Assembly: GCF_900113015.1 (NCBI RefSeq)
Contig: NZ_FONV01000007.1
Span: 310,001 to 374,000 of the forward strand
Source of the DNA: Actinoplanes philippinensis
Lineage (GTDB): Bacteria > Actinomycetota > Actinomycetes > Mycobacteriales > Micromonosporaceae
Direction of reading: 5' to 3'
Length of the DNA stretch: 64,000 nucleotides
The position numbers and the translations under genes are program-made. Positions within the stretch are counted from its first letter, which is position 1, and each line of letters begins with the position of its first letter. Below the pieces are notes generated by a model, which was not told the DNA's origin, did no database searches, and saw nothing but the letters and a program-made list of their open reading frames with translations. This document shows positions 1 to 8,313 of the stretch, one piece after another.

Positions 1-474
1 TCCGGGTGGGCGGCGGCGCTGGCGGGGCTGCATCCGAAGGTGCGGTGGCGGGCCGGCGGCATCGACCTGGCCGGCCGGAGCCCGGGGACGATCGTGCTGG
101 GCGGCGAGGGGCTGCTGCTGATCCCGTCGGTGTTCATCTGGCCGGAGATCGCGGTGTACGGCGACGAGCCGTGGCCGAAGGCGATCGTCTACCCGGCCCG
201 CGGGGTGGCGACCCTGCTGGAGAGCGAGCCGGCGGCGGCCCCGGAGCATCTGGCGGCGCTGCTCGGGCGGTCGCGGGCGCTGCTGCTGGACTCGCTGGCC
301 GACACGGCGAGCACGAGTCAGCTGGCGCGGGCGTTCGGGATGGCGGTCGGCGCGGTCGGTGACCACCTGGCGGTGCTGCACCGGTCGGGGCTGGTGGAGC
401 GGGCCCGGTCGGGCCGGTCGGTGCTCTACCGCCGGACGGCCCTCGGTGATTCACTGATCGAGGGCGGGCAATAA
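1..474 (+). CDS. ArsR-type winged-helix transcriptional regulator (5' end outside window)
   Basis: The frame is open from the first base, so the gene begins upstream of the window. The visible 157 residues end in a winged-helix segment: a helix rich in Leu (LLLDSLADTAST), a recognition helix region (QLARAFGMAVGAVGDHLAVL) and a wing with LVERARSGRSVLYRRT. This is the ArsR/DUF5937-like pattern in which the HTH sits at the C terminus of a longer protein. The ligand is unknown, and no metal-binding cysteine cluster is seen in the visible part. A hairpin follows the TAA stop closely. I am confident of the family and not of the signal it senses. Confidence 0.75.
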   Translation, partial: SGWAAALAGLHPKVRWRAGGIDLAGRSPGTIVLGGEGLLLIPSVFIWPEIAVYGDEPWPKAIVYPARGVATLLESEPAAAPEHLAALLGRSRALLLDSLADTASTSQLARAFGMAVGAVGDHLAVLHRSGLVERARSGRSVLYRRTALGDSLIEGGQ

Positions 475-478
475 AAAG

Positions 479-507
479 GGCGGATGAGGATTTACCATCC
501 TCCCGCC
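479..507 (+). terminator. Hairpin after the ArsR-type gene
   Basis: GAGGAT (486-491) pairs with ATCCTC (497-502) around a 5-base loop, and GGCG (479-482) pairs with CGCC (504-507) outside a small internal loop. It lies a few bases after the stop at 472-474. There is no T run, and the stem overlaps the putative -35 of the next gene, so it may act as an operator instead of a terminator. Confidence 0.4.
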
Positions 508-518
508 ACTTCTAAGCT
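491..518 (+). promoter_or_regulatory. Candidate promoter of helR
   Basis: TTTACC (491-496) and TAAGCT (513-518) are spaced 16 bases apart and sit just upstream of the rifamycin-associated palindrome. The hexamers match sigma-70-type consensus only moderately. Position relative to the palindrome and to the gene is the main support. Confidence 0.35.
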
Positions 519-530
519 ATAGCACACAGG

Positions 531-549
531 GGGTCTTGCCGCAAGACCC
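531..549 (+). promoter_or_regulatory. Rifamycin-associated element (RAE) upstream of helR
   Basis: GGGTCTTGCCGCAAGACCC is a perfect 19-bp inverted repeat with 9-bp arms and one central base. From memory, the RAE found before rifamycin-inducible genes of actinomycetes is a 19-bp palindrome with a CTTGC-n-GCAAG core, and helR is a known RAE-linked gene. The element lies 55 bp before the preferred GTG start and overlaps a possible upstream TTG start, which argues against that earlier start. Confidence 0.85.
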
Positions 550-604
550 GGTACCCGGCGCAGAATCGCTGCTCAAGCACAACCTCTGCGCGAACGGGGA
601 CACC

Positions 605-2743
605 GTGACTCTCTCCACCACCAGCGCCTTCGCCCTGCCCGAGCGGCTCGCCGCCAAGGCCGCGCCGGCGCTGATCGCCGCGGACGAGCAGCACTTCGCC
701 GGCATGGCGGCCGGCCTGGCCCGGTCGATCGCCGAGCTGTCCGAACGCCTCGACGCCGAACGGCGGGCGCCGGCCGGCAAGGGACGGCAGGCGGTCGACC
801 GGGACGACGCGGTCCACCGGCTGAGCTCCCGGTTGCGGGCGCTGCGGCGCTTCAGCCTCGACCTGTGCCTGGGGCGCATGGTGTACGCGAACGGCGACAC
901 CGTCTACGTGGGCCGGTTCGGGCTGACCGACGGCGAGGGCGGCCGGCTGCTGGTCGACTGGCGGTCACCGGCGGCCGAACCGTTCTTCGGGGCCACCCAT
1001 GCCAACCCGATGGGCCTGGCGTCACGCCGCCGCTACCGGTGGGCCGACGGCCGGGTGAGCGACTACTGGGACGAGGTGTTCGCCGCCGACGAGCTGGCCG
1101 GGCACGCGGCGGCGCTGGACGACCAGTCGGCGTTCATCGCGAGCCTGGGCGCCGGCCGGTCGCCGCGGATGCGCGACGTGCTCGGCACCATCCAGGCCGA
1201 CCAGGACGCGATCATCCGGGCCGGGGCGGCCGGGGTGCTGGTGGTCGACGGCGGGCCGGGCACCGGGAAGACGGTGGTGGCGCTACACCGTACGGCGTAC
1301 CTGCGCTATTCCGACCCGGGGCTGGCCAAGGGCCGGGGCGGGGTGCTCTTCGTCGGCCCGCACGAGCCCTATCTGGCGTACGTGTCGGACGTGCTGCCCA
1401 ACCTCGGTGAGGAGGACGTGCAGACGTGCACGCTGCGGGACCTGGCGCCGGAGGGCGCGGACGCGGCCCCGGAGACCGACCCGGAGGTGGCGCGGCTCAA
1501 GTCGGAGGCGCGGATGGTCGCGGCGATGGAGGCGGCGGTGCGCTTCTACCAGGAGCCGCCGACGGCGACGCTGACCGTCGAGGACGTGACGGTGACGGCG
1601 GCGGACTGGGCGGAGGCCTTCGCCGTGCCGGATCCGGGCACCCCGCATCACGAGGCACGCGACCAGGTGTGGGCCGAGCTGCTGGCGATCCTGGCCGACC
1701 GGTCCGAGGCGGGCGAGGCGGAGCTGGCCCGTGACCCCGATCTGCGGTCCGCCTTCGGCCGGGCGTGGCCGGTGCTGCGGGCGGACGACCTGGTGGCGGA
1801 TCTGTGGTCGGTCCCGGCGTACCTGCGCCGGTGTGCGCCGTGGCTGAGCGCCGCCGAGGTCCGTACGCTGCAGCGGCCGTTTCCGCGGGCGTGGACGGTC
1901 GCGGACCTGCCCCTGCTGGACGCGGCCCGTCGTCTGCTCGGCGACCCGCGGGCGGCCGGGGAGCAGCGCCGGCGGGCGGCCGCCGTCGAGGCCGGGCGGG
2001 CCGGGATGGACCGGGTGGTCGAGGACCTGATCGCGTCGAACGAGTACGACGACGGCGAGGGGCTGATGAGCATGCTGCGCCAGCAGGACCTGCGGGAGGT
2101 GCTGGCCGAGGGCAGCGCGCTGCCGGCCGGCGACGCGGACCCGCTGGCCGGCCCGTTCGCTCACGTGGTGGTGGACGAGGCGCAGGAGCTGACCGACGCC
2201 GAGTGGCAGATGCTGCTGGCACGCTGCCCGTCCGGCAGTTTCACCGTGGTCGGGGACCGGGCGCAGGCCCGGCACGGGTTCCGCGACTCGTGGACCGCGC
2301 GCCTGGAGCGGGCCGGCCTGGAGCGGATCTCGGTGGCGTCGCTGACGGTCAACTACCGCACCCCGGCGGAGGTGATGGCGGAGGCGGAGCCGGTGATCCG
2401 GGCGGTGCTGCCGGACGCGAACGTCCCCACGTCGATCCGGTCCAGCGGCGTCCCGGTGCACCACGGCACGGTCGCCGAGCTGGACACGATCCTGGAATCG
2501 TGGCTGGCCGGGCATGCCGAGGGCACCGCGTGCGTCATCGGCCACCGGACGTTCCGGCCGCGGGAGCGGGTGCGGGCGCTCACCCCGGAACTGGTCAAGG
2601 GCCTGGAGTTCGACCTGGTCGTGCTGATCGAGCCGGACGGGCCCGGGGCGGGCGCGGAGGGCGGGGACGGCATCGAGGCCGCTGTCGACCGGTACGTGGC
2701 GATGACCCGCGCAACGAGCCGGTTGGCGGTTCTGACCGATTAG
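605..2743 (+). CDS. helR: HelR-type RNA polymerase-recycling helicase-like ATPase
   Basis: HelR proteins are UvrD/HelD-like ATPases that displace rifamycin from RNA polymerase and recycle stalled enzyme. The 712-residue product has a coiled-coil N-terminal arm, a Walker A motif GGPGTGKTVVALHR near residue 216, a Walker B-type VDEAQELTD near 522, and a C-terminal helicase 2A segment ending in DRYVAMTRATSRLAVL. The GTG at 605 is chosen because the product then starts MTLSTTSAFALP, as HelR proteins do, and because the open frame further upstream (TTG at 536) would run through the RAE. Its own promoter and RAE suggest induction by rifamycins. A gene for the editing protein AlaX follows after 11 bp and may be cotranscribed. 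Confidence 0.9.
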   Translation: MTLSTTSAFALPERLAAKAAPALIAADEQHFAGMAAGLARSIAELSERLDAERRAPAGKGRQAVDRDDAVHRLSSRLRALRRFSLDLCLGRMVYANGDTVYVGRFGLTDGEGGRLLVDWRSPAAEPFFGATHANPMGLASRRRYRWADGRVSDYWDEVFAADELAGHAAALDDQSAFIASLGAGRSPRMRDVLGTIQADQDAIIRAGAAGVLVVDGGPGTGKTVVALHRTAYLRYSDPGLAKGRGGVLFVGPHEPYLAYVSDVLPNLGEEDVQTCTLRDLAPEGADAAPETDPEVARLKSEARMVAAMEAAVRFYQEPPTATLTVEDVTVTAADWAEAFAVPDPGTPHHEARDQVWAELLAILADRSEAGEAELARDPDLRSAFGRAWPVLRADDLVADLWSVPAYLRRCAPWLSAAEVRTLQRPFPRAWTVADLPLLDAARRLLGDPRAAGEQRRRAAAVEAGRAGMDRVVEDLIASNEYDDGEGLMSMLRQQDLREVLAEGSALPAGDADPLAGPFAHVVVDEAQELTDAEWQMLLARCPSGSFTVVGDRAQARHGFRDSWTARLERAGLERISVASLTVNYRTPAEVMAEAEPVIRAVLPDANVPTSIRSSGVPVHHGTVAELDTILESWLAGHAEGTACVIGHRTFRPRERVRALTPELVKGLEFDLVVLIEPDGPGAGAEGGDGIEAAVDRYVAMTRATSRLAVLTD

Positions 2744-2754
2744 AGTCCGGAGGC

Positions 2755-3480
2755 GTGACCGAACGACTGGACTGGAGCGACCCGACCGTACGCGAATGGG
2801 ACTGCACGGTGGTGTGGTCCGATCCGGCCGATCCGGAGGCGGGCATCGTGCTCGACCGGTCGGCCTTCTACCCGGGTGGCGGCGGGCAGCCGCCGGACCA
2901 CGGGGTGCTGCTGTGGGAGGGGGTGCGGACCCGCATCGTCGACACCCGCAAGGGCGACGAGCAGTATCTGATCCCGGCGCCGGGCGATCCGGTTCCGGCG
3001 GCCGGGACGACGGTGCGGGGCGCGCTGGACGACGAACGGCGGACCAGTCTGATGCGTACCCACTCGGGTCTGCACATCCTCTGCGGCACGGTGTTCCGGG
3101 ACTTCGGGGCCCTGGTGACCGGCGGGAACATGCAGCCGGGCGAAGCCCGGATGGACTTCAACCTACCCGAGGTGCCGCCCGGTTTCAAACAGGCGCTGGA
3201 GGACGCGGTCAACGCGGAGATCGGCGCGGACCGCAAGATCGTGGCGCGGGTGCTGCCGCGGGCCGAGGCGCTGGCGATCCCGACGCTGGTCCGCACGCAG
3301 GACGCCCTCCCGCCGCTGGACCACCCGGAGATCCGGGTGATCGACATCGTGGGCCTCGACGTGCAGGCCGACGGCGGCACCCATGTGGCGTCGACCGCGC
3401 AGGTCGGCCGGGTCGAGGTGGTGAAGGTGGAAAGCAAGGGCCGGCAGAACCGCCGGGTCCGGATCAGGATCGCGGACTGA
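2755..3480 (+). CDS. AlaX-like alanyl-tRNA editing hydrolase
   Basis: Free-standing AlaX proteins hydrolyse Ser- or Gly-mischarged tRNA(Ala). The 241-residue product carries the editing-domain zinc motif HSGLH (HxxxH, around residue 104) and ADGGTHVAST near residue 210. In AlaRS the second motif usually reads CxGGTHV-like with a cysteine ligand; here the equivalent place is Asp, a variation I believe occurs in some actinobacterial AlaX proteins. An N-terminal FYPGGGGQP segment matches the AlaRS editing domain. The GTG start at 2755 has a good GGAGG ribosome site 3 bases upstream. It sits 11 bp after helR on the same strand. The AlaRS aminoacylation domain is absent. Confidence 0.85.
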   Translation: MTERLDWSDPTVREWDCTVVWSDPADPEAGIVLDRSAFYPGGGGQPPDHGVLLWEGVRTRIVDTRKGDEQYLIPAPGDPVPAAGTTVRGALDDERRTSLMRTHSGLHILCGTVFRDFGALVTGGNMQPGEARMDFNLPEVPPGFKQALEDAVNAEIGADRKIVARVLPRAEALAIPTLVRTQDALPPLDHPEIRVIDIVGLDVQADGGTHVASTAQVGRVEVVKVESKGRQNRRVRIRIAD

Positions 3481-3511
3481 GGGCGGGCCTGCCGGCCCCG
3501 GTGTCTCGTCG

Positions 3512-4642
3512 TTACTCGGTGATGCCGGCGGTCTTGCAGGCCCGCTTGAACTTGGCGGTGCAGAGCTTGTCGGGCGCCACGTAGCCGGCCTCGACGACCG
3601 CCTTCACGTTGTTCTTCGTGATGGCCTGCGGCTCCAGCTTCGCGAACTGGATGTAGAGGCCGGACGCCGGGTCCTTCAGCTTGTCCGGCAGCACCGGCTT
3701 GTCGTTCTTGTACAGCTTGACGGCCAGCTCGGCGGCGGCGTCGGCCTCCAGCTTGCCGTCCTTGAAGATGGTGACGCACTGGTCGCCGGCGAGCACGTTC
3801 TGCAGGCCCTCGACGGTCGCGTCCTGGCCGGTCACCTGGACCTTGCCGTTCAGGCCCTTCTCCCGGAGCACCTCGATCGCCGCGTTGCCGAGACCGTCGT
3901 TGGCCGACAGGACGCCACCGAGGTTCGGGTACTGCTTGATCATCAAGGAGAAGATCTCGCGGGCGTTGTCCTCGTCCCAGTCGGGAACGTACTGGTCGGG
4001 GCCCTTGCGGTACTCGGTGGTGTCGTACAGCTGGTTCAGCACGCTGTCGTAGCCGTTCTTGAACAGCGTCGCGTTGTTGTCCGACAACGACCCGTTCAGG
4101 GTGGCGATCACCGGGTTAGTCACGTTCTTCTCGGCGATGCACTTCTGCAGCTCCTGCGCCTGCAGGATGCCGACCTTCTCGTTGTCGAAGCTCACGTAGT
4201 AGTCGGCGTTGCCGTTGAGGGTGAGCCGGTCGTAGTCGATCACCGGCACGTTGCGCGAGTGCGCGTCGTCGATGACCGCCTTGCCGCTGGCCGCGTCCAG
4301 GTTCGCGATGATGAGAACCTTGGCGCCCTTGTCGAGGAGCGTGTCGGCGAGCCGCTTGAACTCCTCCTTGTCGCCCTCGGCGTTGACGATCTGGGCCGGG
4401 ACGTTCGCCTTCTTGAACGCCGCCTGCAGATACGCCGGGTCGGAGGTGCTCCACCGGGCGGAGCTCTTTGTGTCGGGCAGGATCACCCCGATGCCGGCGT
4501 CTCCGGTGATCTCGCTCCCACCGTTCGAACTCTTCGCACTCCCGCTACCGGTCTCGCTGGTGTCGCCCCCGTCATCACAGGCCGTGAGCGTGGCCGTCGT
4601 CAGCAGGCCGGCGGCGACCAGGGCTAGCAAAGACTTGCGCAT
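3512..4642 (-). CDS. Sugar ABC transporter substrate-binding lipoprotein, xylose (XylF/ChvE) type
   Basis: The 376-residue product starts with a lipoprotein signal (MRKSLLALVAAG, lipobox LTAC) followed by an acidic Ser/Gly linker, then a type I periplasmic-binding fold (IGVILPDTKSSARW, SFDNEKVGILQAQ, GVLSANDGLGNAAI, VTGQDA). These segments match the D-xylose-binding branch. It would be tethered outside the membrane and deliver a pentose or related sugar to a CUT2-type transporter. No permease or ATPase gene adjoins it on either side, so it is an orphan here. A ribosome site AGAGGA lies upstream of the ATG at 4642. Substrate assignment is by family resemblance only. Confidence 0.85.
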   Translation of the reverse strand: MRKSLLALVAAGLLTTATLTACDDGGDTSETGSGSAKSSNGGSEITGDAGIGVILPDTKSSARWSTSDPAYLQAAFKKANVPAQIVNAEGDKEEFKRLADTLLDKGAKVLIIANLDAASGKAVIDDAHSRNVPVIDYDRLTLNGNADYYVSFDNEKVGILQAQELQKCIAEKNVTNPVIATLNGSLSDNNATLFKNGYDSVLNQLYDTTEYRKGPDQYVPDWDEDNAREIFSLMIKQYPNLGGVLSANDGLGNAAIEVLREKGLNGKVQVTGQDATVEGLQNVLAGDQCVTIFKDGKLEADAAAELAVKLYKNDKPVLPDKLKDPASGLYIQFAKLEPQAITKNNVKAVVEAGYVAPDKLCTAKFKRACKTAGITE

Positions 4643-4770
4643 GACGATAGATGTCCTCTCAGGGTGACCCGAGCTGCGGTGGGCGCTGAACGGTCCGCCA
4701 AGTATCGGTCAACGCACAACGTGATCATCATCGGGTGGGGGGCCGAGGAACAAGATTATTCATCTCCCCG

Positions 4771-4792
4771 CGGTGACTGCCAACAATCACCG
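4771..4792. promoter_or_regulatory. Inverted repeat in the divergent intergenic region
   Basis: CGGTGA (4771-4776) and TCACCG (4787-4792) form perfect 6-bp arms 10 bases apart, in the roughly 300-bp gap between the binding-protein gene and the acetyltransferase gene. The gap is locally AT-richer than its surroundings, as expected for back-to-back promoters. No regulator can be named. Confidence 0.3.
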
Positions 4793-4948
4793 TACGTAAT
4801 TGGTTAGTTTCGTTTCCGTTTCGGACACCGGATTCCGGCCGTCCGGTCCCCGCACCACAGCCGTTCGGACGCCCCAATCTGATCGAAATCGGCCATCCGG
4901 TCTGTCCCGGTCGCCGGAAAGCGGGTCGTCCACCGGAGAATGGGGGAC

Positions 4949-5482
4949 ATGACGCTGACTGTCCGGCTCGCCACCCACGACGACCTGCCCGCGCTGCACC
5001 AGCTCATGGCCGCGGCCATCGCCGAACTCCAGAAGGACTTCCTCGACGACGCCCAGATCGCCGCGAGCACCGCGATCATGGGGCTGGACACGCAGCTGAT
5101 CGAGGACGGCACCTACTTCGCCGTGGTCGAGGGCGACGCGATCCGCGGCTGCGGCGGCTGGAGCCGGCGGGCCACCCTCTACGGCGGCGACCACACCGCC
5201 GGGCGCGACGCCGCGCTGCTCGACCCGGAACGCGACCCGGCCAGGGTCCGGGCCATGTACACCGATCCGGCGCACGTGCGCCGCGGCATCGGGCGGATGA
5301 TCCTGGCCGCCTGCGAGGAAGCGGCCGCGGCCGAGGGCTTCCGGACGTGCGAGCTGATGGGCACCATGTCCGGGCAGCCGCTCTACACCGCGGCCGGCTT
5401 CACCGTCGTCGAGCGCCTCCACGACGACCGGGGCGGCGTGCCGGTCCCGCTCGTCCGGATGCGCAAGACGCTCACCAGTTGA
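4949..5482 (+). CDS. GNAT family N-acetyltransferase
   Basis: The 177-residue product has the GNAT fold: an N-terminal beta strand (VRLATHDDLPALHQLM), a central strand with YFAVVEGDAIRGCGGW, and motif A with the acetyl-CoA pyrophosphate loop RRGIGR, followed by EEAAAAEGF and the C-terminal LYTAAGFTVVERL. It would transfer an acetyl group from acetyl-CoA to an amine of unknown identity. ATG 4949 follows GGGGGA closely; ATG 4940 is an alternative. Its 3' end overlaps the convergent gabD-like gene by 11 bp. Confidence 0.85.
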   Translation: MTLTVRLATHDDLPALHQLMAAAIAELQKDFLDDAQIAASTAIMGLDTQLIEDGTYFAVVEGDAIRGCGGWSRRATLYGGDHTAGRDAALLDPERDPARVRAMYTDPAHVRRGIGRMILAACEEAAAAEGFRTCELMGTMSGQPLYTAAGFTVVERLHDDRGGVPVPLVRMRKTLTS

Positions 5483-6899
5483 CGGCGATGTACTTCGACT
5501 CCAGGTACTCCAGGAGGCCGTCGTGGCCGCCCTCCCGGCCGATGCCGCTCTGCTTCACCCCGCCGAACGGGGCCGCCGGGTCACTGACCAGGCCACGGTT
5601 GATGCCGACCATGCCGGCCTCGATCGCCTCGCTGACCCGCATGCCGCGTGCCAGGTCGCCGGTGTAGACGTACGCCACCAGGCCGTACTCGGTGTCGTTG
5701 GCCAGCCGGACCGCCTCCGCCTCGCCGGTGAACGTGACGATCGGCGCGACCGGGCCGAAGATCTCCTGCCGCAGGATCGGCGCGTCCGCGGGCACCCCGG
5801 TCAGCACCGTCGGCGGGTAGTAGAAGCCCGGGCCCTCCGGCCGGCGGCCGCCGGTCACCGCCTCCGCCCCGCCGTCCAGGGCGCCCTTGACCAGGTCGTC
5901 CACCTTCGCCACGGTGTCCTCGTTGACCAACGGGCCGACCTGCGTCTTCTCGTCCGTGCCGGGGCCCACCACCAGCGCCGACATCCGCTGCGCGAGCTTG
6001 CGCGCGAACTCGGCGGCCACCGGCTCCTCGACGAAGAACCGGTTCGCCGCGGTGCACGCCTCACCGCCGTTACGCATCTTCGCGATCATCGCGCCGTCCA
6101 CCGCGGCGTCCAGTTCGGCGTCGGCGAACACCACGAACGGGGCGTTGCCGCCCAGCTCCATCGACGTGTTCACCACGTTCTCCGCGGCCTGGGCCAGCAG
6201 GATCCGGCCGACCTCGGTCGAGCCGGTGAACGACAGCTTGCGCACCCGGGCGTCGCGCAACATCGCCGACACCACCTTTCCCGAGCTGCGCGACGGCACC
6301 ACGTTCACCACACCCTCGGGCACCCCGGCCTCGGCCAGGATCGCGGCCATCGCCAGCGCGGTCAGCGGGGTGTCGCTGGCCGGTTTCAGGATCACCGTGC
6401 AGCCGGCGGCCAGTGCCGGGCCGATCTTGCGGGTGGCCATCGCGGCCGGGAAGTTCCACGGCGTCACCAGCACACACACGCCGACCGGCTGGCGCACGAC
6501 CAGGATCCGGTTGGCGCCGGACGGGGCGGTCGCGATCGCGCCCTCACCCCGGACCGCCTCCTCGGCGAACCAGCGGAAGAACTCGGCGGCATACGTCACC
6601 TCGCCCTTCGCGTCGACCAGGGCCTTGCCGTTCTCCAGGCTGATCAGCTTCGCCAGCTCCGAGGAGCGCTCGGTCATCAGCTCGAACGCCTTGCGGAGCA
6701 CCTCCGACCGTACCCTCGGAGGGGTCGACGCCCACCCCGGACCCGCCGCGGCCGCCGCCTCCACCGCGGCGATCGCATCCGCCTCGCCGCCGTCGGCGAC
6801 CGAGGCGACGGTGTCGCCGGTCGCCGGATCGAGCACGTCGAACCGGTTGCCCGACGACGCGGGCACCCACTTCCCGGCGATGAAAAGGTCGGTCTCCAC
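5472..6899 (-). CDS. gabD: NAD(P)-dependent succinate-semialdehyde dehydrogenase
   Basis: This aldehyde dehydrogenase would oxidise succinate semialdehyde to succinate, the last step of the GABA shunt. The 475-residue length is usual for the family. Visible motifs are the cofactor segment TPWNFPAAMATRKIGPAL, LSFTGSTEVGR, the general-base Glu in MELGGNAPFVV and the nucleophile Cys in NGGEACTAANRF. The start METDLFIAGKWV matches family N termini. It overlaps the convergent acetyltransferase gene by 11 bp at the 3' end. A related semialdehyde cannot be excluded as substrate. Confidence 0.85.
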   Translation of the reverse strand: METDLFIAGKWVPASSGNRFDVLDPATGDTVASVADGGEADAIAAVEAAAAAGPGWASTPPRVRSEVLRKAFELMTERSSELAKLISLENGKALVDAKGEVTYAAEFFRWFAEEAVRGEGAIATAPSGANRILVVRQPVGVCVLVTPWNFPAAMATRKIGPALAAGCTVILKPASDTPLTALAMAAILAEAGVPEGVVNVVPSRSSGKVVSAMLRDARVRKLSFTGSTEVGRILLAQAAENVVNTSMELGGNAPFVVFADAELDAAVDGAMIAKMRNGGEACTAANRFFVEEPVAAEFARKLAQRMSALVVGPGTDEKTQVGPLVNEDTVAKVDDLVKGALDGGAEAVTGGRRPEGPGFYYPPTVLTGVPADAPILRQEIFGPVAPIVTFTGEAEAVRLANDTEYGLVAYVYTGDLARGMRVSEAIEAGMVGINRGLVSDPAAPFGGVKQSGIGREGGHDGLLEYLESKYIAVNW

Positions 6900-6992
6900 A
6901 ACGGCTCCCTCACGTTCGCGGCTCTGCTACGCCCCCAGCATTCCCCGGAACGTGACACACCGCCATGATTCCGCGGCGGGCCGGCGGGGCAC

Positions 6993-7157
6993 ATGAAGGC
7001 CATGGCTTCCATCACCCAGCGCATCCAGGCCTTCCTCACCAGCCCGCGTGGCCGGCAGCTCGTCGACCAGGGCCGCCGCCAGCTCGCCAAGCCGGAGAAC
7101 CAGCAGCGGCTGCGCAGCCTCTTCGCCCGCCTGCAGAACCGCTCGCACCGCCGCTGA
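6993..7157 (+). CDS. Small conserved-looking basic protein, 54 residues
   Basis: An open frame of 54 codons with strong high-GC codon bias encodes a basic, helical protein: it begins MKAMASITQRIQAFLTSP, continues with RGRQLVDQGRRQLAKPENQ and ends FARLQNRSHRR. ATG 6993 and ATG 7002 are both possible starts; neither has a strong ribosome site. The pattern of hydrophobic residues every three to four positions suggests one or two amphipathic helices. I recall similar short proteins in actinomycetes but cannot assign a function. It lies between gabD, transcribed away, and a degraded glycosidase. Confidence 0.55.
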   Translation: MKAMASITQRIQAFLTSPRGRQLVDQGRRQLAKPENQQRLRSLFARLQNRSHRR

Positions 7158-7159
7158 GA

Positions 7160-7449
7160 GTGTGGTGGCGCGACGGCGTCGGTGACCTGGCGGACTTCGA
7201 CGCCCTGGTGGCCCGGGCCCACCACCTCGGGCTGCGGGTGATCACCGACCGGTGCCCACTCTTCCGGGCGGCGCCGGCCGGCGACCCGTCGGGACCCGGC
7301 CTGGCGCCGCTTCGGCGCCGCCGTGGCTACCGGTCCCACCCGGCTGGGCCGCCCACCTCGCGTCACCGTCGCTGCCGCTGACCCGCGAGGCCGTCAGCGT
7401 GCGCAGCCGCCTGCGCCTCTCCCCCGACGGCCCCGCCGAGGGTGGGTAG
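7160..7449 (+). pseudogene. Relic of a GH13 alpha-glucosidase (two frames, internal deletions)
   Basis: The first part (7160 to about 7260, frame starting GTG TGG TGG) reads VWWRDGVGDLADFDALV followed by ARAHHLGLRVITD. This resembles the N-terminal strand of GH13 alpha-glucosidases joined directly to the segment before VPNH, as if about 60 residues between were deleted. A second frame (to the TAG at 7447-7449) reads PPWLPVPPGWAAHL and then REAVSVRSRLRL, resembling the C-terminal WLPQP...W and LYR..LRLR region of the same family. The catalytic Asp/Glu regions are missing. No intact glycosidase could be made here. The similarity rests on remembered family motifs, so it should be tested. Confidence 0.6.
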
Positions 7450-7450
7450 G

Positions 7451-8290
7451 GTGACGGGCGTGGCCGTGCTCATCGATGTCCCCGCGTTTCGTGAATCCCT
7501 CCCGGCCGCGGTCGCCGCGGCGGCCGAGCGGCTGCTGCACGACGGCGCCGTCGCCCGGCCGGAGGCGGTCGGCGGCGGGGCCCGGTCCGTGGTGACCGAC
7601 GGCGGTGACCGGTTCGAGCCCTGGGTGGGCGTGGTCGACCGAGCGCTCACCGGCGACTGCGACTGCCCGGCCGGCGCCGGTGACGACGGGCTCTGCGCCC
7701 ACGCGGTCGCGGTGGCGCTGGCCGCCTTCGAGGATGGCATCCGGTTCTCCGCGGCCGGCATCCCGCACGGCGACGACGGTGACGACGAACCGGACCGTGC
7801 CGACTATCGGCGGGCGGTCGAGTCCCTCGGTCCCCGGCAGCTGACCGAGCTGGTGGTGGACCAGGCACTGCGCGACCGCGGGTTCGCGGCCCGGCTGCTG
7901 GGCCGGGCCGGGCTGCTCGGCGGGCCGCCGCCGACCGGGCTGGCCGACGCCGTCCGCGACGCGTCGAACGTGACCGGCGGCGGCCGGTGGGAGATCGCCG
8001 ACGTCGAGCTGGCCGGCCTTCGCCTGGTCGCCGAGACCGAGATCGTGACCGTCTGGCCGGCCACCGTGGAGATGCTGGACCTGGTCGAGGAGGCGATCGA
8101 GGTGTGGGACGAGCTCGCCGGCATCCTCGTCGACGCGTGGGAGGTTCGGCGCACCGACCCCGAGGACGTCACCGAGCCGCTGCTCGCGGCGCACCGAGCC
8201 CTCTGCGAGCGCCTCGAGCTGGACAGCGCCGAGATCGAGAGCCGCATCGGCCGGTTGGCCGACCGCTGCGACTTCGTGCCGGTGACCTGA
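7451..8290 (+). CDS. SWIM zinc-finger domain protein
   Basis: The product of about 279 residues contains a SWIM-type zinc site (CxCx(n)CxH) around residues 74-92: CDCPAGAGDDGLCAHA. SWIM domains bind zinc and mediate DNA or protein contacts. The remainder, including ESLGPRQLTELVVDQAL and a C-terminal helical part with VWDELAGILVDAW, is of a kind found beside SWIM domains in uncharacterised actinobacterial proteins. Starts at 7451 (GTG) and 7460 (GTG) are both possible. It ends 23 bp before the convergent Nudix gene. The function is unknown. Confidence 0.75.
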   Translation: MTGVAVLIDVPAFRESLPAAVAAAAERLLHDGAVARPEAVGGGARSVVTDGGDRFEPWVGVVDRALTGDCDCPAGAGDDGLCAHAVAVALAAFEDGIRFSAAGIPHGDDGDDEPDRADYRRAVESLGPRQLTELVVDQALRDRGFAARLLGRAGLLGGPPPTGLADAVRDASNVTGGGRWEIADVELAGLRLVAETEIVTVWPATVEMLDLVEEAIEVWDELAGILVDAWEVRRTDPEDVTEPLLAAHRALCERLELDSAEIESRIGRLADRCDFVPVT

Positions 8291-8313
8291 TCCGGCCCGG
8301 GAACGAACCGATA

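Noticed and set aside
536..604. TTG at 536 as start of helR
   Set aside because: The extension would run through the RAE palindrome and gives residues not typical of HelR; GTG 605 gives the expected N terminus.
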